The position numbers and the translations under genes were made by a program. A stretch of DNA of 64,000 bases from an uncultured Flavobacteriaceae bacterium (lineage in GTDB: Bacteria; Bacteroidota; Bacteroidia; Flavobacteriales; Flavobacteriaceae), in the NCBI GenBank assembly GCA_947494325.1, contig CANLUS010000001.1, positions 744,001 to 808,000 of the forward strand, written 5' to 3'. Below, piece after piece: positions 19,542 through 27,446 of the stretch. The notes under the pieces are model-generated. The model made no database searches. It was not told where the DNA came from and saw only the letters and a program-made list of their open reading frames with translations. Numbering within the stretch: position 1 is the first letter of the stretch; each line of letters begins with the position of its first letter.

Positions 19542-20331
19542 AATCGTAAATGTTCGACTTTTCACTTATTAACTGAAAACTTTCCATATTAATTTTTAGA
19601 ATATACCAATCCTCCAACTGTTCAACAATACCGGTAATTTCTGAAGGTTTACCAATAAATGGTAGAATGTCATTATTGATTGGTTTTCCATTCATGTCTG
19701 TGATCAGAAAATATTGAGATATATTATTAGTATCTGATGTTGCAAGAATCGGAGGAACACCGCCAGAAATACAGCGTACAGCACAACTCCTATGGATTTT
19801 ACCAAACCCAGGTTTCATAACCCCAAAATAACATTTAGGATCGATAATCTCCCCTTGAAAAGACATTTGACTGATTGCTTTGGATTTAGGTAGTTTCGTA
19901 ATTGATGAATTTATCATTATTACTTTTTCATCATCTGTAATTTGTAACAATGTTTTTCCGTTATAGTAAATTAGATTTCCTTCAATTTTTAACGTTTTTC
20001 CGTTAAGCGTTATAGCCTCTTTTCTTATTTTTTTTAGAAAAGGATGTGCTCCCATTTTTCCAAAACCTAGTAGGATAATATTTTTATAGGTGTTTTCATC
20101 AATTTGAACCCGAAGCATTGGATAAGGACTTTCATGATAGACACCTGTGATTTCTGTACTTTTTGTAAGTTCAAAAGTGCTGTTTTTGAAAGTGTTTTGA
20201 AAATAACTAAATAGAAGAGCACCCAATATTAACAGAAACAGAGCTATAAAAACAAATCTTTTTAAGGTTCGTTTTGTTCTCATTCCTAAACTTCCTTCAA
20301 TATAAGGAACATAAAACTCTTCGTTTTTCAT
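19540..20331 (-). CDS. Membrane-anchored protein with a conserved-looking Cys/His motif, partner of the Rieske protein
   Basis: A 263-residue protein with one membrane helix at about 25-43 and a large domain expected outside the cytoplasm. The most striking segment is DPKCYFGVMKPG, followed by IHRSCAVRCISGG: Cys167, His180, Cys183 and Cys187 form a C-x12-H-x2-C-x3-C pattern that could hold a metal or cofactor. This is not a standard c-type heme motif (CxxCH). Its start codon overlaps the stop codon of the Rieske gene by four bases (ATGA), so translation is probably coupled. I do not recognise a named family. A role in electron transfer together with the Rieske protein is inferred from context only. 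Confidence 0.8.
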   Translation of the reverse strand: MKNEEFYVPYIEGSLGMRTKRTLKRFVFIALFLLILGALLFSYFQNTFKNSTFELTKSTEITGVYHESPYPMLRVQIDENTYKNIILLGFGKMGAHPFLKKIRKEAITLNGKTLKIEGNLIYYNGKTLLQITDDEKVIMINSSITKLPKSKAISQMSFQGEIIDPKCYFGVMKPGFGKIHRSCAVRCISGGVPPILATSDTNNISQYFLITDMNGKPINNDILPFIGKPSEITGIVEQLEDWYILKINMESFQLISEKSNIYD

Positions 20332-21368
20332 GTCTTTTGGATTTGAGTAGGTTCGACTTCGGTTCCTTCTTCAAATGCTTTCGGATTTATATAAATAATG
20401 TTTTCAAGTAGCTTTAATTCATAGGTTGCTACTTTTTCCGTAAAGGGAGGAGGTGATTGTCCATTATGAGGTAAATATTGATAACCGTGCCAGGGACATG
20501 TAATACAACCATCTATTATTTTTCCTTCTCCCAACGGACCACCTTGGTGTTTGCAAACATTGTGAACTGCTGATAATTTTCCATCGTATTTAAAAACTGC
20601 AATTCTTTCGTTCTGAACCGTAAATATTTTCGCTCTATCATCGTCTATTTCGTCAATGGTACATACTTTTAACCAGCCTTGAGCATCTTTATCAATAATT
20701 GACTTATCAATTTTAGCTTCTCTAAACGACGAAATAAGATGTAAACTACCTACAACGATAAAACCTACACTAAGGAACCCAATCGTAAATGGCGAAGTCT
20801 CTTGCTGAAAGGCACCTAAGAACACATGACCAATGATAAGCGCATACGCTAAATAAACAAGCATATGGAGACGTTTCCAAACGGTAGGTGATAAGTTCTT
20901 CAAAAAGAAATCATGACTTGTAGAAGCCATGGCGAACAAAATTAACAAAGCAAAAAAACCTAAAACTTGAAAAGGAAAATTAGTAAATGAATTGTAATCT
21001 AAATTTGAAGTAAAAAGTGAATAAAAAACATTCGTATTTCCCAACGCATGAAATTGAATTAAAGCAAAACCTCCATGAATCAACGCAGTTATAAACATGC
21101 TTACCCCTAAATGTCTTCTATTATATAATATGGGTAAAAAATTAGTGTTTAAGCGACTCAATGGGCCAATAACTAAAATTATATGTAAAAGTACAATTGC
21201 TAAAGAACCGAATGCTCTTAATATAAGAGTTTCAATACTCGTTTCAGAATTGAAAACCAACGTAACGACTGCAAATAATATAAGATAAAGTAGCATACTT
21301 AAGACGATAATTTTATCATACATCTTTTTATGCTTATTCCAAAGTACAAATTGATAGTTTAATCCCAT
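20328..21368 (-). CDS. Ferric-reductase-like membrane domain fused to a Rieske [2Fe-2S] domain
   Basis: A 346-residue fusion protein. Residues 1-215 hold about six membrane helices resembling the ferric reductase/MsrQ superfamily. His98 (ALIHGG), His168 (WKRLHMLVYL) and His181 (IIGHVF) are placed like heme b ligands, and the KRLH-x-LVY segment is characteristic. Residues 225-330 form a Rieske domain: Cys272 and His274 in CKHQGG, Cys291 and His294 in CPWHGYQ. The Rieske domain follows the last helix. An electron path between quinone or another donor, heme and the 2Fe-2S cluster is plausible, but donor and acceptor are unknown. It is the third gene of a four-gene operon read right to left, with only a base or a few bases of overlap at each end. 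Confidence 0.9.
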   Translation of the reverse strand: MGLNYQFVLWNKHKKMYDKIIVLSMLLYLILFAVVTLVFNSETSIETLILRAFGSLAIVLLHIILVIGPLSRLNTNFLPILYNRRHLGVSMFITALIHGGFALIQFHALGNTNVFYSLFTSNLDYNSFTNFPFQVLGFFALLILFAMASTSHDFFLKNLSPTVWKRLHMLVYLAYALIIGHVFLGAFQQETSPFTIGFLSVGFIVVGSLHLISSFREAKIDKSIIDKDAQGWLKVCTIDEIDDDRAKIFTVQNERIAVFKYDGKLSAVHNVCKHQGGPLGEGKIIDGCITCPWHGYQYLPHNGQSPPPFTEKVATYELKLLENIIYINPKAFEEGTEVEPTQIQKT

Positions 21369-21766
21369 TAAAAATCGAGTTTAGTAATTAATTCTCCCTT
21401 TAAATTATCATAAAGTACAATACTTTTGGGAGGCGTTTCAATGTTGAACGTATAAATTCCTACGGTCGATATTTGCCCAATAATGTGATTTTTATTTCCC
21501 TTCGAATCTGAATTATAAATGATCGATGAGGCGTTTTTTATGGTTCTTTTTAAAATAACCTCTATTGAATTTGAACGTACCGATACTTTGAGTAAATCAT
21601 TTTCAGCCGTTTTTATAATATTGCCTTTTGAGGATTCAAATGTAGTAAGAGCTTCGTTATTTGATAATAGTGGCACGTCTTTCAATGCGAAAACCATAAT
21701 CAACGGTATAAGTATGATTAATAATAACCAGCTATATTTATGTGCTTTTCGCAATCCTGAAGTCAT
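21368..21766 (-). CDS. Small membrane-anchored protein of the Rieske operon
   Basis: The predicted product has 132 residues, with one N-terminal membrane helix (about 11-32, YSWLLLIILIPLIMVFAL) and a beta-rich domain outside the cytoplasm. The ATG at 21766 is preferred because it lies one base after the stop of the upstream gene; another ATG at 21793 would add nine residues and overlap that gene by 26 bases. It overlaps the Rieske gene start by one base, so the four genes appear to be one tightly packed transcription unit. No named family is recognised. It may be an accessory or assembly subunit, which is an inference from position. Confidence 0.75.
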   Translation of the reverse strand: MTSGLRKAHKYSWLLLIILIPLIMVFALKDVPLLSNNEALTTFESSKGNIIKTAENDLLKVSVRSNSIEVILKRTIKNASSIIYNSDSKGNKNHIIGQISTVGIYTFNIETPPKSIVLYDNLKGELITKLDF

Positions 21767-21767
21767 G

Positions 21768-21980
21768 TTACTTGGTTTTTGGGTTAACAACATTTTTAAT
21801 CAGAAAAGGCCACGTAGCCACAATTCCCGGGAATAATAATAAACGTACTCCTTTCTTTGTTTCCTTCATAAAAGGATCTATTTTTTCAGCTCCAAAGAAG
21901 ATAAAATAGAATCCGAAAAGAACTCCAACAGCGCAATAGATTCCTAAAACACCAAGAAAGATTGCAATAATGAGCTTCAT
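21768..21980 (-). CDS. Small two-helix membrane protein, first gene of the Rieske operon
   Basis: A 70-residue protein with one clear hydrophobic segment at about 3-29 (IIAIFLGVLGIYCAVGVLFGFYF) and a second, weaker one at about 46-62 (RLLLFPGIVATWPFLIK). It is the first gene of the operon that continues with the Rieske/ferric-reductase fusion. Its size and composition resemble small subunits of membrane electron-transfer complexes, but no motif proves this. No clear TAnnTTTG promoter was found in the bases just upstream. Confidence 0.75.
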   Translation of the reverse strand: MKLIIAIFLGVLGIYCAVGVLFGFYFIFFGAEKIDPFMKETKKGVRLLLFPGIVATWPFLIKNVVNPKTK

Positions 21981-22300
21981 AATATATTGGTTTCTCGTTT
22001 GAACGATTTTGAATCAACAAGTTATAATCTTTTAACGAGAAATAAATAAATAGTTCGAAGGAATGTCTAGTTAAGTAAGAATAAGCAATAAATTATAATA
22101 AAAAATACTAAGTGAGTCGGTAAAACTTAGCATCTGATTTTAACACAAATCGACCTAAGATTCATTATAATGTGGTACCCATTCTAGAATCTAATCAAGT
22201 AACTCTGCCTGCCTAAAAAGTAGTGTCAGGCCTTATAAATTTAATGGCCTATTTTTATATAACTAATAAAATGGAGATATTGGTTTTAACATCCGTAATT
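21981..22300. other. 320-bp gap without a gene, containing nested inverted repeats
   Basis: No ORF of convincing length lies between the Rieske operon and the deoxynucleoside kinase gene, which is read toward this gap. The right half holds several inverted repeats (22126-22256, listed separately). The left 100 bases should hold the promoter of the leftward Rieske operon, but no exact consensus was seen there. Confidence 0.6.
22126..22256 (+). ncRNA. Candidate structured RNA or attenuator-like element
   Basis: On the + strand CTTAG (22126-22130) pairs with CTAAG (22155-22159), enclosing GATTT (22136-22140) paired with AAATC (22147-22151). Further on, GCCTG (22207-22211) can pair with CAGGC (22227-22231), while the overlapping AGGCC (22228-22232) can pair with GGCCT (22246-22250), which is followed by ATTTTT. 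The two latter pairings exclude each other, as in an attenuator. No + strand gene follows, so a small RNA ending near 22256 is one option. All stems are short (5 bp) and chance cannot be excluded. Confidence 0.22.
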
Positions 22301-22915
22301 CTAAAATAACCCGTGTATTTGAGCATCTATTTTCCCTATAATAGAGCCTAGATCTTCAGGTTTATCAACAAAATCTAAATTATCAACATCGATAATCAAT
22401 AATTTTCCTTTTGTATAGGTTGTTATCCAAGCCTCATAGCGCTCATTTAAACGACTTAAGTAATCAATACTAATAGTGTTTTCATAATCTCTTCCACGCT
22501 TGTGAATTTGCCCCACCAAGGTTTGAATGTTAGCACGTAAATAAATGAGTAAATCAGGCGGAGCGACTAACTTTTCCATGAGTTCAAATAGCGATGAATA
22601 ATTACTAAAATCTCTATTTGTCATCAAACCCATAGCGTGTAAGTTCGGAGCAAAAATATGAGCATCCTCATAGATTGTTCTATCTTGAATAATATTTTTA
22701 CCACTTTCGTGAATTTCTAATATTTGACGAAACCTACTATTTAAAAAGAATATTTGAAGATTAAAAGACCAACGTTCCATTTCAGCATAAAAATCATCGA
22801 GATATGGATTCTCTTCTACTGATTCGAAATGAGGTTTCCATTTATAATGTTTGGCTAATAATTTGGTAAGTGTAGTTTTTCCAGCACCGATGTTTCCAGC
22901 AATAGCTACGTGCAT
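22301..22915 (-). CDS. Deoxynucleoside kinase (dNK family)
   Basis: A 204-residue cytoplasmic enzyme that phosphorylates deoxynucleosides for salvage. The P-loop is GNIGAGKT (7-14), followed by the substrate-site region with ESVEENPYLDDFY and the DRTIYEDAHIF segment that corresponds to the DRS/ERS motif of the dCK/dGK family. A lid-like arginine region (HKRGRDYE) is also present. Length is normal for bacterial dNK. It starts 45 bases after the end of the upstream gene. An imperfect -7-like element (TACCTTTA on the - strand) lies in that gap, so it may have its own promoter. Substrate preference cannot be read from sequence. Confidence 0.92.
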   Translation of the reverse strand: MHVAIAGNIGAGKTTLTKLLAKHYKWKPHFESVEENPYLDDFYAEMERWSFNLQIFFLNSRFRQILEIHESGKNIIQDRTIYEDAHIFAPNLHAMGLMTNRDFSNYSSLFELMEKLVAPPDLLIYLRANIQTLVGQIHKRGRDYENTISIDYLSRLNERYEAWITTYTKGKLLIIDVDNLDFVDKPEDLGSIIGKIDAQIHGLF

Positions 22916-22960
22916 TTTCTTAGTTTTAGTTTGTGTTTGTTTGAGAGCTTAAAGGTAAAA

Positions 22961-23761
22961 TTATTTTTTTAATACGGTATATTTATAAAGGACATTAGCA
23001 TCAAAAAAGTAAAGATTGTTTTTTACCCTCATAAAATTATCGATTTTATGACCTTGATTTACCCGTAAAACTTCTTTCTGGTTGTTCTCGAGGTTTTTAT
23101 AGTAAACGTTATCGGTATCTGCAAATAGGTAACCATTAAGATAAGGTTGAAATTGTTTTATGGCATTGGATTTAATAGACTTTATAAAGCTACCATATTC
23201 ATTAAAAAGTAGGACGCTTCCTTGAGATATTAACCAGCAATATTCATACGTACTAATTTGATTAGTTGCTTCGAATTCTTTCTCATATAGAGATAAAGGT
23301 TGAGTATCAAAAATGGTTTTTTTAGATTCGTAATTCCATAAAGTCAAAATATTATCATCTAGGCTGTATAACCATATATTATTATTCGAGGAGATAGATA
23401 CAAAGGCGACATTTTTGGCGTACGACTCAGTAGAAAAATTAATACGGTCAGAAAGTTCATTCAATCTATTATCGAGAAGTATCATTACATTAAAATCTCG
23501 GTAGAACAACACAATTTTGAGCGGGTTAGACAGATCTACAGTGGTAATTGTACCAAGTTGAATATTATTATACGAATATACCTTGTTAGGAGTTTTTTTG
23601 TATAAGGTATTACCGATTGTATAGTAAAAATGGTCAAAAGAATCAACTCCAATAAATCTATCTGCTTTTATTGGAACACTTTTTACGAACGTTGTTTTCA
23701 GCTCTTGTGCGTTCAAAGAAAGCAATTGAAAACATACAATAATCACGATTAAAACTCTCAT
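22961..23761 (-). CDS. Secreted beta-propeller-like protein of unknown function
   Basis: The predicted product has 266 residues. It has a signal peptide (MRVLIVIIVCFQLLSLNAQ) and then repeated short beta-strand units with aromatic and Asp residues (GVDSFDHFYYTIGNTLYKK, SSNNNIWLYSLDDNILTLWN, VNQGHKIDNFMRVKNNLYFF). These resemble blades of a small propeller. No catalytic motif is visible. It is followed by the deoxynucleoside kinase gene on the same strand, but the two functions have no obvious link. Location is predicted to be periplasmic or outer surface; no lipobox is present. Confidence 0.75.
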   Translation of the reverse strand: MRVLIVIIVCFQLLSLNAQELKTTFVKSVPIKADRFIGVDSFDHFYYTIGNTLYKKTPNKVYSYNNIQLGTITTVDLSNPLKIVLFYRDFNVMILLDNRLNELSDRINFSTESYAKNVAFVSISSNNNIWLYSLDDNILTLWNYESKKTIFDTQPLSLYEKEFEATNQISTYEYCWLISQGSVLLFNEYGSFIKSIKSNAIKQFQPYLNGYLFADTDNVYYKNLENNQKEVLRVNQGHKIDNFMRVKNNLYFFDANVLYKYTVLKK

Positions 23762-23766
23762 CTCAG

Positions 23767-23774
23767 CAAAAATA
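23767..23774 (-). promoter_or_regulatory. -7 promoter element for the propeller-like gene
   Basis: On the - strand TATTTTTG matches TAnnTTTG exactly and lies only six bases before the ATG at 23761, so the transcript would be nearly leaderless. A TTTG about 15 bases upstream could be the -33 element, though the spacing is short. The very short leader lowers confidence. Confidence 0.35.
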
Positions 23775-23797
23775 CTAAATATAAAGTTTCAAACTTT

Positions 23798-23827
23798 TGT
23801 AACCACTTTTGAAATGTGAACGTCATA
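23798..23827 (+). promoter_or_regulatory. ECF-sigma-type promoter for the DUF6249-like gene
   Basis: TGTAAC (23798-23803) and CGTCATA (23821-23827) are separated by 17 bases, a spacing and a pair of elements typical of extracytoplasmic-function sigma promoters. The start codon follows 40 bases downstream. A matching TGTAAC lies upstream of the ECF sigma gene in this window (59506-59511). Assignment to that sigma factor is an inference. Confidence 0.5.
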
Positions 23828-23867
23828 GAGGTGTAAATCAATTATTTTATAAACTAAAAACAATATT

Positions 23868-24203
23868 ATGCACGCAGAAGAAATATTAATACCGATCGTA
23901 TTTTTTGGAGCAATTTTCGGAATCTTTTATTTATATATAACAGCAAGAAATAAAGAACGCTTATCAATGATAGAAAAAGGAGCAGATGCTTCTATGTTCA
24001 CCACAAAGAGAAAGTACTATGCCATGACCTTAAAAATAGGCATGCTTTTAATTGGTATTTCATTAGGGATTTTAATTGGATCGTTGATTGATGAATATAC
24101 AACGTTGCCAGAAGAAGTTGGCTATTTCTCTATGATTTTCCTATTTGGAGGCTTAGCATTAGTTGTCAATGCTTTAATGGAAAAGAAAGAGTCTAAAGAA
24201 TAA
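23868..24203 (+). CDS. DUF6249-like small membrane protein
   Basis: A 111-residue protein with three hydrophobic segments (about 7-26, 51-72 and 84-102). A cytoplasmic loop between the first two carries ARNKERLSMIEKGAD, a sequence typical of DUF6249-like proteins of Bacteroidota. Members are often encoded next to ECF sigma factors. Here the gene stands alone but follows an ECF-type promoter, so it may belong to a regulon controlled from another locus. It is flanked by a terminator hairpin at 24238. The function of the family is unknown. Confidence 0.75.
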   Translation: MHAEEILIPIVFFGAIFGIFYLYITARNKERLSMIEKGADASMFTTKRKYYAMTLKIGMLLIGISLGILIGSLIDEYTTLPEEVGYFSMIFLFGGLALVVNALMEKKESKE

Positions 24204-24237
24204 TAAAAGAATAATCGAAACCTTTTATGAACCTTAA

Positions 24238-24272
24238 AACACTATTCGATAATGATCGAATGGTGTTTTTTT
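24238..24272 (+). terminator. Intrinsic terminator after the DUF6249-like gene
   Basis: A 13-bp stem (24238-24250 with 24255-24267, one T-G wobble) with loop AATG is followed by a T-run. The wobble pair forms only in the + strand RNA, which favours the + direction. It separates the gene from the convergent SulP gene. Confidence 0.87.
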
Positions 24273-24285
24273 AGTACATTAATAG

Positions 24286-26481
24286 TTAATCTAATATGAC
24301 TTCCTTCAGTCGCTTTCCAAAGTCATAAAGAGCTTTTATTTCTTTGACACTCGCTAATCTTTCTTTACCGAATACCAGTAATGAGCATCCGTTAGACTCT
24401 ACATGATAATAAGGATTACTTTCAAAAAAATGAACCAAATCATCCGTAAAGAAATTTTTAATAGCCGTCGAGTTTTCTCCTAATAGATAAAAACGTTTGG
24501 AGAAATCACTGTGATTTTGAATAGGAATATCTTTATACCCAGCGAAAGCATAAATACGCTCTAAAAAACCTTCTCTATCAAGGGTAAATGTGCAAATTTC
24601 TTCTTCTAACTGAATATGCAACATCGTGGTTCTAACAACTTCTTTCGCGATAAATTCCCCTTCTGAAAATTCAATATCAAATACACCTAATGATCCTGTT
24701 TCATTAGACAATTTATTATAGATATGGTTTATTTGTTTCGTTTTAAAAAAAACAAAGTCCTGCAAAAAGGTCGTGTTCTTCTCTTTCGCGGCAACATAAC
24801 TAAGTGAAAAATCTTTGGCCAGTTCTTCAATAGTTGTTTGTCTATTCGTAAGGTTGGTTAAAAGGCTAGGAATAGGTAACACACGTCGAAGAGCAAATGG
24901 ATGCTTAGAATCAGTACCATGCATATCTAAACCAACCACTTCAAAATTACCACCTCTTTTAGCAAACAACTCTTGGTAATTGTGTAGATTTTCCATCACA
25001 GTATGATCTACAAATTCACATAATGAAAAATCTACAATCACTTCATTATCTTCTGCTATAGCATCTAACTTTTGCTTGAGTTTATAAAAATTAAGAAAAC
25101 TACAAAAATGCTTTACGCTCACATAATAATTACCGGCACTTTCATCTTCACGATACATCAATACATTAGGTTTTAGTAGATTTCTAGCAAATAATGAAAA
25201 ACTCTTATTGATGAATACATGAATAATAAATGTTACGAAAACTCCAGAAGCAATACCAGTAATCAATCCAACTTTTAAGGTAACAATAAGTGTTACAAAA
25301 AAGATGACGAGTTGTTCTCGCCCAATGGAAAATATCTTTTTTACGATATCAGGAGAGGCTAATTTATATCCAGTAAATACCAATATAGCCATCAAAGCGG
25401 GTAGTGGTATACGTGTTAATTGTGTACTGAATAATCCGATGAAAATGATTAAAAATAGCGCATGAAAGAAATTTGCTGAACGATTGGAGGCTCCATTATT
25501 TACGTTTACTGAGCTTCTAGCAATAACGGTCACTACGTTTAGACCGCCTAAGAATCCACTACCAACAGTTGCTAAACCAAGTGCTTTTAGATCTTTATTC
25601 ACATTCGATCTTCTTTTTTCAGGGTCTAGTTTATCAACAGCTTTTATACTCAGTAGCGACTCAATACTCGCAATCAAGGTAAGGGCCAGAACACTTGACC
25701 AAAAACTAGATTGCCCAATTTTAGAAAAGCTAATGCTCGGTAATTGACTAATGATTTGATTGATATCTGGTATCCCCGACAACATATAATTTGCATCAAT
25801 TGGGTTCGCCTCATGAGCAACGAACTCGAAATAATAACTAAATCCGATAGATAGAATAACGATCCACATAGGTGCCGGAATTAATTGTAGGTATTTGTTT
25901 CTTATTTTAGGATAAAATACCATAATCATAAAGCTCAATACACCAATTGATGCGGCATAAATTAAACCTGAACTTCTATAGTGGATGGCGTCATTAATGG
26001 TATATGGAATGGCCAGTAAATAATCCATTGTTTCAGGACGATTTATTTTGTGCGCCAACATAATATGGAACTGTTTCCCTAAAATAATCAACCCAATAGC
26101 AGCTAACATTCCTTGAATGGCCGAAGAAGGAAAGAAATCGGCGAGCTTACCAAGGCGTAAAAACCCTAAAACAATTAATAAGGCTCCAGAGCATATAATT
26201 GCGGCATACGCGTCATTGATTCCTAGCGCGGTTATCGCTACTAGGAGTACACCAACGAGTCCGTTTCCAGGACCGGTAATAGTAACATAACTCCCTCCAA
26301 TAATAGATACTAAAACACCTCCGATAATAGCAGTAATTACACCAGAGATAGCCGGAGCATCACTTGCCATGGCCAAGCCTAAGCCCAAAGGAAGGGCAAT
26401 TAAGCTAACGACAAAACCTGAAAAAATATTTTTAGGTAAGTCTGAAAAAAATTGTTTTATGTTGTTCTTTTTAGGACTCAT
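24286..26481 (-). CDS. SulP-family anion transporter with STAS domain and C-terminal extension
   Basis: A 731-residue inner-membrane transporter. Residues 1-420 form the SLC26/SulP membrane domain (GFVVSLIALPLGLGLAMASD near the start is typical). The STAS domain follows at about 440-525 (EVIVDFSLCEFVDHTVMENL). Substrates of the family are sulfate, bicarbonate or other anions; the specificity here is not readable. An extra region of about 200 residues (531-731) follows the STAS domain and has no motif I recognise; it includes FSKRFYLLGENSTAIKNFF. The start overlaps the stop of the upstream universal stress protein gene by four bases (ATGA), so the two are translationally coupled and probably work together. 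Confidence 0.92.
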   Translation of the reverse strand: MSPKKNNIKQFFSDLPKNIFSGFVVSLIALPLGLGLAMASDAPAISGVITAIIGGVLVSIIGGSYVTITGPGNGLVGVLLVAITALGINDAYAAIICSGALLIVLGFLRLGKLADFFPSSAIQGMLAAIGLIILGKQFHIMLAHKINRPETMDYLLAIPYTINDAIHYRSSGLIYAASIGVLSFMIMVFYPKIRNKYLQLIPAPMWIVILSIGFSYYFEFVAHEANPIDANYMLSGIPDINQIISQLPSISFSKIGQSSFWSSVLALTLIASIESLLSIKAVDKLDPEKRRSNVNKDLKALGLATVGSGFLGGLNVVTVIARSSVNVNNGASNRSANFFHALFLIIFIGLFSTQLTRIPLPALMAILVFTGYKLASPDIVKKIFSIGREQLVIFFVTLIVTLKVGLITGIASGVFVTFIIHVFINKSFSLFARNLLKPNVLMYREDESAGNYYVSVKHFCSFLNFYKLKQKLDAIAEDNEVIVDFSLCEFVDHTVMENLHNYQELFAKRGGNFEVVGLDMHGTDSKHPFALRRVLPIPSLLTNLTNRQTTIEELAKDFSLSYVAAKEKNTTFLQDFVFFKTKQINHIYNKLSNETGSLGVFDIEFSEGEFIAKEVVRTTMLHIQLEEEICTFTLDREGFLERIYAFAGYKDIPIQNHSDFSKRFYLLGENSTAIKNFFTDDLVHFFESNPYYHVESNGCSLLVFGKERLASVKEIKALYDFGKRLKEVILD

Positions 26482-27323
26482 CGAATAATTAAAACATCAG
26501 TTGGTAACTCAGTTAGAATATGTTCAATATCATGTGGGAAAAGACGGTCCCAAAAAGTAGTGTTGCTAGGTGCATTCATAATTAGTAAATCGGCTCGAGC
26601 AACCTGTGCATAATGGCCAATTGAATACCCTCGTTTTCCAAATATAGGTTGGGTTTTTATAGTTATATGTTCTTTATATGTTTCAGGAATGTCACTGATA
26701 ATACGTTGTACGCGCGAATCTTCCTTTCTTCTCAAGATTTCTTTGGCAATTGTTGCTCTCCGCAAAGATTTATCGTCATCGACTTTAACCGCAACTTGTT
26801 TTTGACCTATTTCTTCTACAATGGTAATTCTACTGGCGCCGAGTTGTTTACTTATAAAAAAGGCCGAAGAAATTGTTTTTTTTGTTCTAGGATCTTGTAA
26901 GCCGTTTACAACGACATGTTCGCATGAAATACATTCAACCGAAGGTTTTATGAGTAGTAAAACAGAGCATTTTGCCTTTCTCGTGATTTTTCGCGCAATG
27001 GATCCCACATAGTAATTGACAAAATTTTCGCGCTGTAAAGCACCTAAAATTAATAAGTCGATTTTTTTTTCTTCACTAGAAGAAAGAATAACATCGACAG
27101 GGTCACCATCTTTAAAAACAAATTCATAATCGAGATTTTCAGCTATGAAAGGTGTTAGAAAAGTTTTTAATTTTTCTTCTTTATCTGCAGACTTTTCACC
27201 CACATGAATTAAAAACAGTTTCGCCTTAAGAAAAATCGAAAGCCTAGCGGTTTCATACAGATTAGCTTTTAGGTTCGGCGAAAAGGCAACACCAATACCT
27301 ATATGATCGAATGGTTTTAGCAA
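26478..27323 (-). CDS. Tandem universal stress protein (UspA family)
   Basis: A 281-residue cytoplasmic protein of two Usp domains (about 1-140 and 150-281). The first domain shows the C-terminal strand-loop of the fold, LLILGALQRENFVNYYVGSI followed by ARKITRKAKCSVLLL, which corresponds to the G-x2-G-x9-G-S/T nucleotide-binding pattern in altered form. The second ends LLIMNAPSNTTFWDRLFPHD. It is the first gene of a two-gene unit with the SulP transporter. Usp domains next to anion or cation transporters often serve as regulators; that role is inferred here. The gene is divergent from the antiporter gene across 123 bases. Confidence 0.88.
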   Translation of the reverse strand: MLKPFDHIGIGVAFSPNLKANLYETARLSIFLKAKLFLIHVGEKSADKEEKLKTFLTPFIAENLDYEFVFKDGDPVDVILSSSEEKKIDLLILGALQRENFVNYYVGSIARKITRKAKCSVLLLIKPSVECISCEHVVVNGLQDPRTKKTISSAFFISKQLGASRITIVEEIGQKQVAVKVDDDKSLRRATIAKEILRRKEDSRVQRIISDIPETYKEHITIKTQPIFGKRGYSIGHYAQVARADLLIMNAPSNTTFWDRLFPHDIEHILTELPTDVLIIR

Positions 27324-27446
27324 CGAGTTTTATTCAGGTTAAGCGTGTAAGATACCATTTTTTGCAAGAAGACAAAATTTATAATGTAGAATGAAAAATA
27401 ATTGATAACATCATTTAATTTAGTATTTTAACAGCAAAATTAACCA

